A stretch of 64,000 nt of DNA from Arctopsyche grandis (Eukaryota > Arthropoda > Insecta > Trichoptera > Hydropsychidae), in NCBI RefSeq assembly GCF_051622035.1, contig NC_135364.1, positions 21,665,001 to 21,729,000 on the forward strand, written 5' to 3'. A model generated the notes under the pieces. That model was not told where the DNA came from. It saw nothing but the letters and a program-made list of their open reading frames with translations, and made no database searches. Shown piece after piece: positions 25,401 to 34,857 of the stretch (position 1 is the stretch's first letter; the number at the start of each line of letters is the position of its first letter). The position numbers and the translations under genes are program-made.

Positions 25401-25527
25401 GGTGATGGTTAGGTTAGGTTGGGTTAGGTTTCGTGAAGTTAGCACGTTTTGTGTATATTTTGGCAATGTCGAATTCTTTGATTTCGGTGATGGTTAGGTT
25501 TGGTTCGGTTAGGTATTGTGAGGTTAG
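7473..25527 (+). repeat. 85-bp telomere-like satellite, main left array
   Basis: About 18 kb, roughly 212 units of 85 bp, with the G-rich strand on plus. The spacing is clear where a motif recurs at 7551, 7636 and 7721. Higher-order structure is present. A block of about 1020 bp (12 units) starting near 15120 repeats near 16140. Blocks of 509 bp (6 units) repeat in 24.1-25.4 kb. Long copies recur 2919 bp apart (8669 and 11588), 3039 bp apart (20118 and 23157) and 8879 bp apart (10397 and 19276). No gene or non-satellite insert was seen inside. Some units carry small insertions, for example T-rich tracts near 8844 and 11763. Confidence 0.95.
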
Positions 25528-25760
25528 TGGAAAAGACTTCGATAATGGTTTGATGTAGTTTATTGAAATGTAAAATTTGCACGTGGTGGGCCAGCGGAGC
25601 GTACGGAACACAAGCTGTCCGTACGCCGTCTACTCGGTGACTCTCTGTCGACCGTCGCGTATTTCCGCTTGGGCCGACACTAATGCCAACTCGTCAATAA
25701 TGCCAATCGACAATCAGTTAATAAGACTGTTTGCCACACGTCATTACAAAAGTCGGAACA
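25528..25760 (-). repeat. BEL/Pao 3' LTR
   Basis: A 233-bp terminal repeat, identical to the copy at 32261-32493. It is the 3' LTR because the element is read on the minus strand. A short open frame inside it is present in both LTRs and is not considered coding. Confidence 0.95.
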
Positions 25761-26824
25761 TAGTCCCACATAGGAAAACTGTTGAACAATACAGTTATTC
25801 TACAGAGTTACAGCATTACTGACGAGTCGTTTACAATAAATCATAGCTCTTCAAATAATTAAATAGAGGGTGAATAATGAAACCTTTGCCTCATCCAGTG
25901 TGAGGATAAAATCAATTTATTGGTTCAGTAATATTTCAACTTATAGATATACCTCTGGTGAATGTTGTTTCTATTTACATTAAAATTTTTGAAATCTCCT
26001 TTGAAGCTGTGAATAAGCATTACAAGATAAGTTTACTTTAAAGAAGAGAGAGTGGACTGTATATGGTTTAAAACTTAAGCATTCCTCATCTTGATGTTAA
26101 CTTAGACAATACAATGTTGACACTATTACAGTAGTCAATACAGATCAGCTATTACCGATCAACTTAACTTGATTAGTGAGTGTAATGCTCCTAAGTTAAC
26201 TTGATTTCATCAATAAGTAACACAAACATTGCTAAATTAAAAGTAAATTGGAAAGTCATTCATTCATTCCTACAAGCAGGAAATGAAAGTGAACTATGAT
26301 TATAGATGTCTCTACGTTAAACATTGAAATGTTCAGTATTATAATATTTACTTATTCTATGATTCACATAAATACTATAAACAGTAAGAGTTAACTTATG
26401 TTTTCATAACAAGAAACATAAGACCTGCGGATGACTCCCGGCAGGTTATAATTAAGTAGACATGAAATAATTTAAGATGCTCCATTAAGTGTGGCTTGGA
26501 GACTAACATTAACAAATCATGAATCTAATTTTAACTGTCAAATTTGAACAGTTTATTTTAAATTTTTAAATTTAAATTTTTATTTTAAACTCGGATATAA
26601 TCCTTCCGAGTGATGACATGAGACAAGTCTTATATTATAAAGACAAAATGATTAGATTAAATTCGGAGATATATACTGCCGAATGTTAAAATGAAAATAG
26701 CTTAAATTATACACACAACACAATTAAAGTGAATTACGGAGTACTACTATTAACATTGAATGATTTAAACTCATGATTACATCTAATAAATAATATGAGT
26801 TGGGGGTAGTGTCTTCGGGTTAAA
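25761..26824 (-). other. BEL/Pao 3' non-coding region
   Basis: About 1.06 kb of AT-rich sequence between the integrase stop and the 3' LTR. No open frame of note is present. The last bases before the LTR on the minus strand are only weakly purine-rich (ATGTGGGACTA), so a polypurine tract cannot be assigned confidently. Confidence 0.7.
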
Positions 26825-29800
26825 CTAAGCTACCGAAGTTGACGGAATTGAAGCTGCTGTTTCTCCTCCCTCTTGCTGATCTTCCTTCCTGTCAAGTGGT
26901 CCTTGTGGTAGAATCGGCAATGGCGCCACTAGATGACTGGACCGACGAAACTCTCCGCTAGCAGTAAAGACGTCGACGACTCGAACTCTGCCATCTGGTC
27001 CGGGATACAATTTAGTGACTCGACCCAAGACCCATCGGGTTGGCAGCATGTGTTCCTCCTTTAACAGGACCATTTGACCCACACTCAGATTGTTGCTCGA
27101 GTCCTTCTTCCATTTGTGTCGTAACTGCAAAGAATGTAAATATTCCGCCGACCAACGTTTCCAAAATGCTGCTGTGGTCAATTGTATCTGAAGCAGATTG
27201 GCATGGACATTAGTGTTATATTTAACCTCCATTGGAAGAGCGAGTAAGGATCTGCCAATTAAGAAATGTCCAGGTGTGAGGGGTAAAAGGTCTAGTGGAT
27301 CCGAAGACAAGGGACTAAGAGGACGGGAATTCATGCAAGCTTCTATTTGAGTCAATACCGTACAAAATGATTCGAAATTTAAGGTGGTGGCCTTTAACAC
27401 CTTGTTTAAATGAATCTTCATGGATTTAACCGCTGCTTCCCACAGCCCTCCCATGTGAGGCGCCCTTGGCGGGTTAAACTTCCAACGAATCCCTTCGGAG
27501 GCTACATACCGTAGTAGCTTCTCCTCATGAGGACGTTCGTAAATTAATTTTACTAAATTAACGAGTTCACGACTTGCACCGACAAAATTAGTAGCATTGT
27601 CGGAATATATCGTATTGGGCCTGCCACGTCTGGCTACGAATCTTCTTAAACAATTTAAGAAATTTGAACTCGTTAAGTCTCCGACAAGTTCCAAGTGAAC
27701 TGCCTTACTGGAAAAACACACAAAGACACAAACGTAACCCTCAATTATCTTAGAATTCTTATTGCAACCACTCTTCACAGGAAAAGGTCCTGCGAAGTCT
27801 ATCCCCACATGACTGAAAGGAAAATTCGCAGTGGTACGTTCAAGCGGGAGCAATCCCATTAATCTATTGTGTGACAGTGGTTTATTTCTGAAACAAATGA
27901 CACATGAACGCACCACTCCTTTGACAGTATTATGTCCGGCCAATGGCCAATAGGTCTGCCGCAATAACGACAGTAAGGCTTGAGTACCCAAGTGAATATA
28001 TTTCAAGTGCGCATCTTGGACAATCATGTGTGTAAGTTTATGCTTATTTGACAAGATAATGGGTGACGTTGATAGAGTTGTTCCCAGAGGAAGTCTACTT
28101 CCAACACAAATTAAATTCTCATGGAATAGAGGGGACAATTTAGCTAATTTACTGCTACTGGGAATTGGATGTCCCTTGCTCAGCAAACGATATTCCAATG
28201 GAAATGATTCCATTTGCGATAACCTTATCAAATTATTTAAAGCATCTTTTAATTCGAAAGCGGACGGTTCGTTATTTTCTTTAACGTTTAATTGTTTATT
28301 CCTTAGTGGCCGACGAACATATGATAAAACTCGAAGGAGTCTTGGAAGATGAGAATATTTATCTATCTAATTATTTTCCCTCACAAGGGTAGCGTTAGTG
28401 ACTACCCTTCTCTCTGGAAGATCTATTGTGATCTCAGGAGGTCTTCGAGGCCATCGTGATTCATCTAATTTCAACCAACTAGGGCCGTCCCACCATAACG
28501 AATTATGATTTAATTGTACATTTTTATTTTTCTCTGCTATTTGAATCTGTCGGTACATCTGCTTAATATCCGCAGTAATCACGTATTTATGGAGTCGAAA
28601 GTTGAGTAGTAAACTTAACAAATCTGATTGGACACTAGGTCCCACCATCAAAATATTATTTAGTGAGATATTGGACGTTGTCTTTGCGGACGCATCAAAA
28701 ACTACACGATATTTAGTGGTAAGGCTAGACTCCTTAACTACGACGTGATGAGGTGAATAACAATGAACCTCATGTGCCTCCGGAGGTTCACACTCTGACA
28801 TATGTCCTAAATTTATGTACTCTTCTAAAACTTTATTGTATTCCATTTTTAAATTATTATTGGCTAAAAAACGTCTTTCCAAAGTTTTGTGTCTTTTCTC
28901 CGCAATGTGTAATGAACTTCCTAATACTACCGGGGAATTTTTATATGGTAAAGCTACACAAAATCTACCGTTTTTATCTCGTGATGTGTGTGCTTGGAAA
29001 TGTTCCTCACATCTTTTCTCCTCAAGAGATTGATGTTTTACCATAGGAACCTGGTCGATCATCCAAAAGTTTTGAATGTGACTGTCTAATTGACTTAAGC
29101 CTATGTGGCTCTTCCCTGGAGCATTATTTACTTCGGGATATGGACCAACTATTGTCCATCCGAATTCGGTATCCTTTAAGATAGGCATACCTTTTCCTAA
29201 CTGGATGGTTCCTGCTTTCATAGCATGAACGCAAATCTCGGCGCCGAGCAATAAATCGATTGGCGTCGGTTTATTCCAAAGGGGATCTGATAACTTGATT
29301 CCCGCTGGTATTGAAATTAACTGTTGATCCAGTTTCACAGTTGGAATTTCGCCAGTAATTTCTGGTAATACCAAACACAACACTTTGGTTGAGTAATTAG
29401 TGGTTGAAGACCTTATGGTCACCTTGGTGATGTGACGAATGCTACTTTCTTGATTAGCGATACCTACAATTTTTTGAGAGATTTTCTCTAATTTGAAGTT
29501 ATTCTTCTTAGCGAAAGATGTGGTAACATAGTTGACTTGTGAGCCGGAATCTAATAATGTGCGACCCTTAACGACCGTTCCATTGGACGTTATAATGTCT
29601 ACTTGTACCGTCGGTAAAATTATCTCCCTTTGAGAGAAATGAGTAGAATGAGCATTAATTGACTTCCTTCCCGTATTATTGGAACTAAATGTATCGTCCT
29701 GATGCAACAAAGTGTGATGGTTTTGTTTGCACCTTAAGCAATTATAGTTAGACTTGCAATTTGTTATCTTATGCGATGAATTTAAACATTTAAAACACAT

Positions 29801-31000
29801 GTTATTAGATTTAACGAATTCATTTCTTTCCATACTGGATTTTGCTTTGAATTTATCACATTTGCCTATGAAATGATTATTTCGACAGAATGCGCATGCG
29901 TTTACCTTACTTGATGGGTTTTTGTTCGCGACATGAGTTCTCATGATTCTTTGACGACTATGAGGGAATTCCTTCACCGTAGTTACAGATGCAGTAGATT
30001 GTAATACATTACATCTATTCTGCAAGAATGTCTCTAAACTTTCATATGGTGGCATTTCTCTGCTAACCAGCGATATTTCCCAGTCTCTTACTATATTAAA
30101 AGGTAATTTCCTTAGAACTAAACATGTTACCCATGGATCTAAAATTTCTCTCGCGTAACCCAACGATTCAATGTTTTTAATACACACTGTTACCTGATTC
30201 AATAGATTTCTCAATTCGATATGTGATTCTCTTGTGATTAATTTTAAGTCACAAAGTGAATTAATCCTAGTTTTGAGATTAAGTCTTGGTAAATTATATT
30301 GCTTGTCTAAAATACTCCAAGCTATTTCGTAATTGTCTGAGCTAATATCTAAACCTGATACAGCTGCCAAAGCGGGACCGATTAAGGATTGATGCAAATA
30401 TTGCAATTTCGTGACATTCGAATATTCCGTTTTGTTTCCTATTATATTCTTAAAAGCTTGTTGAAACGATTGCCATTCAGATGGATCTCCCTGAAATGTG
30501 GGAATGGTTAACGTCGGTAACTTATCTCTAGCAAATTTAATTGTTGCTTGCTCTACCTTCAGTTTACAATCTTGAATGGATTGTCTCTCTAATGCTGCTT
30601 TAAGATTTTGAATTGTCATTGTGATTATGTAGAACTCTTCGTCTATTTGATCCGCCTGCTCTATATCTGTGATGTTGTCTAAATACTCATAATGGAGTTT
30701 TTGGAGATAGTCGTATGCTTTTTCAATAAATTGATACTGTCCTTCATTTATTTCGGAGATTCTGTCTATTTTCTCCTGTAGTCTTTTAAACGCGCCCGAA
30801 TACCTTAATTCTATTGACGTCATTGTAACTTCTACTTTATTTTCTTTCGCTAATGTTTTTATCGATTGAGTCTGACTTCGAGTCTGATGTATTCTAGAGC
30901 TTGACCTGTCTCTAATAGGTTCTACGTCCCTAGTTGGATTTCGACCTTTATGCGACTGGGAAGTCGAAGCTTCTATTTCCTCGTTTTCAGCACTTGACAT
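26825..31000 (-). pseudogene. BEL/Pao gag-pol, missing the RT core and RNase H, with one in-frame stop
   Basis: The reading frame starts at an ATG (30998-31000) and encodes a gag with two zinc knuckles (CAFCRNNHFIGKC and CFKCLNSSHKITNC), an aspartic protease (LLDSGSQVNYV) and the start of RT up to ADIKQMYRQIQ. There the frame jumps directly to sequence resembling the region just before integrase. The YxDD box and RNase H are therefore absent, although the frame is kept. A TAG at 28367-28369 interrupts the frame, which then continues in the same phase into integrase. The integrase has an HLG...SCVIC zinc segment and the catalytic triad in GIDFAGPF, YSDNATNF and GLWEAAVK. It ends at 26825. The product is defective in cis. 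Confidence 0.92.
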
Positions 31001-31190
31001 TTGTTTCAGAAAGTTGCACTATTTCGTCTCATAAATACAGTTATTCTCTACTATAGCTGTCAATTGAACTATTCGTAGAGATAAGGTAATAATATTCAAT
31101 GATTCACCGTGAATCTTAATATTCTACTTTAACTATTATCACCAGAATCTATCCAACATATTTTGGTAGAAATAACAACCCTAAATTGGT

Positions 31191-31730
31191 GGGTGCTTGA
31201 TTTAAACCACTTTGGGGCTACAAGTCTTGTGATTTAATTTAAATCACCACTGTTTCATCACACATTATGAAACAAAGAGATCTACCGATGTATGAATATG
31301 CCGGTATGTACTTGATTTAATCCACTTTGGGGCTACAAGTGTAATTCCACATTTATCGTGGAAGGGGGGGGGGGGGGAGGGTGTTTCTACACACATTAAG
31401 AAACAAAGATCTACCGATATGCATATACCGGTATGTACTTGGTTTAAGCCACTTTGGGGCTACAAGTATAATTCCACATTTATCGTGGAAGGGGGGGGGG
31501 GGGAGGGTGTTTCTACACACATTAAGAAACAAAGATCTACCGATATGCATATACCGGTATGTACTTGGTTTAAGCCACTTTGGGGCTACAAGTATAATTC
31601 CACATTTATTGTGGAGGGGGGAGGGGGGAGAAAGTTTCTACACACATTAAGAAACAAAGAGATCTGCCGGTATATTAATATACCGGTATGTACTTGGTTT
31701 AAGCCACTTTGGGGCTACAAGTATAATTCC
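31191..31730 (-). repeat. ~126-bp tandem repeats with G tracts in the BEL/Pao leader
   Basis: Five partial to complete copies of a unit containing ACTTTGGGGCTACAAGT, at about 31211, 31329, 31451, 31577 and 31705, with spacing near 120-130 bp. Several copies contain CCACATTTATCGTGG, a small hairpin, followed by runs of 13-14 G on the plus strand (31364-31377 and 31491-31503). The repeats lie between the 5' LTR and gag. The overlapping short open frames across them are repeat artefacts. Confidence 0.85.
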
Positions 31731-32260
31731 CCACGTGCTTTGCTAATTTTACACTACATCTGATTTTACACTTTTAATACGAAATTCGATGCGACCGATG
31801 AAACATTCCTTCGTAGCGCGATATTATTTTATACAATCGCGTTAATTAATTGTTATACTTTAAAACATATTTTAAAAACTGACCTACCCACATGATTGCC
31901 TTTTGAACAGATTGCCTGAGATTGAATACATTCACTTACTTGAATATCCTTTACGATGTTTATGTGATCGTTCCGATAATTTTGGATTACCTCTGTGTCC
32001 CATGCGTCTTTGTAGGTTATGTTTTTATTTATATATTTTCTGCGTCAATCACGCGGTCATGTACCTCTGTACGTCAATCAATATATTGCTGAAATAGAAG
32101 CAAACATGTTATTAGTATTGGAAAGGTATGGATAGTAACAAAGGAACGATACCGATTTCTTAATTGACATCCATTTTTTCTCGACCACGTTTTTTCCTAT
32201 TGGTTTGTCCGTTTGGTGTTGTGGCCTAGGTTACTGGTGTCCGGTTCGAAGTGACCATCA

Positions 32261-32493
32261 TGGAAAAGACTTCGATAATGGTTTGATGTAGTTTATTGAA
32301 ATGTAAAATTTGCACGTGGTGGGCCAGCGGAGCGTACGGAACACAAGCTGTCCGTACGCCGTCTACTCGGTGACTCTCTGTCGACCGTCGCGTATTTCCG
32401 CTTGGGCCGACACTAATGCCAACTCGTCAATAATGCCAATCGACAATCAGTTAATAAGACTGTTTGCCACACGTCATTACAAAAGTCGGAACA
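32261..32493 (-). repeat. BEL/Pao 5' LTR
   Basis: A 233-bp repeat, identical by eye to 25528-25760 and followed by the target duplicate GTTAG. Just inside it, on the minus strand, is TGATGGTCACTTCGAACC. A primer-binding site starting at TGGTCACTTCG is possible, but the tRNA could not be identified. Confidence 0.94.
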
Positions 32494-32584
32494 GTTAGCA
32501 CGTTTTGTGGATATTTTTGCATTGTCAAATTCTTTGATTTCGGTGATGGTTAGGTTAGGTTGGGTTAGATTTCGTGAAGTTGGC
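32494..32584 (+). repeat. 85-bp satellite remnant
   Basis: A single satellite unit in the same orientation as the left array. It continues the unit split by the BEL element and ends at GTGAAGTTGGC, where the next R1 copy begins. Confidence 0.9.
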
Positions 32585-34255
32585 TTTTTTTTTTTTTTTT
32601 TTTTTTTGCGGCTGGTGTCGTCGTGGACGGGCGTGCTTCGCGGTGCAGCTCTGTTCGCGTGTTAATTTCTGGCGCTCTTTGGGACAACTGAATCCGATAA
32701 GTAGCAAATTTTACTGCACTGCTCTGTTTATACACATGTATAATGAGCGCACATATATTTTTTTTTTGTACATGTATACAGCGAAAACAATAATCGCATC
32801 AGGTACTTTATTGATGTACTTTTATTGTCACATTATTTCGATTCTATTCATATTTAATTTAAATCACATTTGCATTAATGAATTATTACTTACAGAGAAT
32901 GCCAAACTTTAATTCCTACAATTTAATTTAATTTAATTTAATTCATGCGCTGTTATCGCTCCCCGCTGTCTGATTTTGAATTCAATTGATTTAATTTCAA
33001 TTGTGGTCCAATTTCAATTAAATGCAGTTTGATTAGCGCTGTTTTTTCTTATCGCTTTTCGCTTTTATTTTGAATTAAATATGCACCTAGTGAGTGGCAA
33101 ATTTAAAATTTTTTTCTGATTAATTTCAATCTATTTCTGTTATTTAATTTATTACAATTTTCAAATTTTCATTCGGTTTCCACTTTATTAAAAGTGAAAA
33201 TAGAATGAAGGTGTATCTGGGAGAGGGGCTGAAGAAGTTACTCAATCGCTCAACGACCTTTTCCGCTTTGCTTGCAACGCCTCAATGCCCAAGCTTGGCA
33301 GCGGCGTGCGTCGACCCCCAGTGTATTGGTGGAATGACGGGATAGCAGAACTCCGACGGAACTGCACAGCTTGTCATCGCAGGATGCAACGACATCCCGA
33401 CTGCGACGAGCGACGTCAAGCGTATAAAGAGGCTAGAAAGGCTTTGCGCAACGCAATCAAGAGAAGCAAATCGCAGTGCTGGGAAGAGATGTGTAACTCT
33501 GTCAACGCCGATCTATGGGGTACACCTTATAAGATTGTGAGGAGGAAACTTCGGCGATCGATAGATGATCCTTACCTCAACAACCAATCAAATCTGGAGA
33601 TGATACTTGATGGACTCTTCTCGACCCGGGAAAATTCTGACGTCATCGTCAGGAGAAATATGGACAATGATGTAACCGAACAAATACTCATCTTTACTGA
33701 CGAGGAACTAAACATGGCTGCCAGACGACTACAGACGAACAAAGCCCCAGGACCGGACTGCGTCCCAAACGCAATCATCAGACGGGTCGCTGACTCAGAT
33801 CCTGCACTACTACTTGCAGTCTACAATTCTTGTCTGACAGAAGGGACGTTTCCTTCTTCTTGGAAGAGACAAAGATTGGTACTTATTCCGAAGGGAAACA
33901 AGGCCCAGAATAGCCCATCTGCATACAGGCCGCTTTGCATGCTGGACGGACTCGGCAAGCTTTTGGAGAGACTGATTCTCCAGCGGCTACAGAAGTACCT
34001 TGAGGATCCTACGAAGGGACTTTCGCCACACCAGTTTGGCTTCCGCCCGGGGCGCTCGACAATTGAGGCAATACAACAGGTCATTGACACTGTTAAGAAA
34101 GCATGGGAGGGAAGTGTCAAAGCAAGCGGGCATGTCGTGATGATTGCACTTGATATTATGAATGCATTCAACTCAGCAAAATGGAACCTGATCCTTGAAG
34201 CGCTCCAAAGAATTGAGACACCAGCATACTTGGAGCGGATAATCAAAAGTTATCT
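32585..34255 (+). mobile_element. Internally deleted R1-clade copy at the satellite orientation switch
   Basis: It starts with 23 T (32585-32607). Next come about 67 bp of GC-rich sequence absent from the first copy, and then 5' leader sequence matching 1914-2455. At about 33211 it jumps to ORF2 sequence matching position 5026 of the first copy, a loss of roughly 2.6 kb. It follows ORF2 to 34255 (equivalent to 6065) and there stops abruptly against satellite in the opposite orientation. No 3' UTR or A tail is present. The similarity to the intact copy is very high, with only scattered substitutions. Confidence 0.9.
33211..34255 (+). pseudogene. R1-clade ORF2 fragment (RT N-terminal part)
   Basis: Open in one frame and nearly identical to residues of about 245-590 of the intact ORF2. 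It covers the linker between endonuclease and RT and the first RT motifs, including IALDI (motif A). It lacks the endonuclease and the FADD box. The frame runs past the junction for a few codons into satellite, so the end at 34313 is an artefact. It cannot encode a working enzyme. Confidence 0.9.
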
Positions 34256-34857
34256 ATCAACAATGCGAGATATACAAACACCTTTAGTGCTAACCCAACC
34301 TAACCCAACCTAACCTAACCCTCAACGGTGCGTAGTATTCACCCATGCAAGATATACACCTTGCGTGCTAACCCAACCGTCATCGGAGCAAAGTATTCAA
34401 CAATGCGAGATATACAAACACCTGAAATGCTAACCCAAACTAACCCAACCTAACCTAACCCTCACCGGTGCGTAGTATTCACCCATGCAAGATAAACACC
34501 TTGCGTGCTCACCCAACTTAACCCAAACGTCACCGGAACATAGTATTCAACAATGCGAAAAATACAAACACCTTAAGTGCTAACCCAACCTAACCCAACC
34601 TAACCTAACCATCACCGGTGCAAAGTATTCAACAATACACTTTACGTGCTTACCCAACCTAACCGGTAATGGTTAGGCCATTACCGGTGCAAAGTATTCA
34701 TTAATGCAAGATATACACCTTACGTGCTAACCCAACCTAACCCAAACGTCAAAGTATTCAACAATACAATATATACACCTTACGTGCTAACCCAACCTAT
34801 CCCAACCGTCACCGGAGCAAAGTATTTAAAAATGCGAGATATACAAACACCTTAAGT
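34256..34857 (-). repeat. Telomere-like satellite, inverted, subfamily with GGTGCAAAGTATTC
   Basis: About seven irregular units carrying CTAACCCAACCTAACC on the plus strand, the complement of the left array. The spacer differs (ACCGGTGCAAAGTATTCAAC and GAGATATACAAACACC), so this is a distinct subfamily. It ends in CCTTAAGT (34850-34857), the duplicated target of the hAT element. Confidence 0.88.

Larger units (their letters stand above)
25528..32493 (-). mobile_element. BEL/Pao LTR retrotransposon, internally deleted, with identical LTRs
   Basis: A 6966-bp element lying antisense. Its two 233-bp LTRs begin TGG and end ACA and are identical by eye. It is flanked by the 5-bp duplication GTTAG (25523-25527 and 32494-32498), within a satellite unit. 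The minus-strand coding region gives gag, an aspartic protease, the first part of RT and a complete integrase, in the BEL/Pao order. The RT catalytic core and RNase H are missing. Identical LTRs imply a recent insertion even though the element cannot make a working RT. Confidence 0.95.

Noticed and set aside
7473-25527. CRISPR-like regular repeats
   Set aside because: Eukaryotic satellite: the entire unit is repeated, there are no unique spacers, and no cas genes are present.
8669-25611. Many 60-80-codon open frames in the satellite with repeated peptides (for example LTQPNLTITEI)
   Set aside because: They follow the repeat and not a gene. The 85-bp period shifts the frame every unit, there is no splice or start context, and identical frames recur wherever the satellite block is duplicated.
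25577-25822. Open frame within the BEL LTR
   Set aside because: Present in both LTRs and on the strand opposite to the element; no domain.
31353-31763. Repeated open frames on both strands upstream of BEL gag
   Set aside because: They arise from the ~126-bp tandem repeats of the leader and show no conserved protein.
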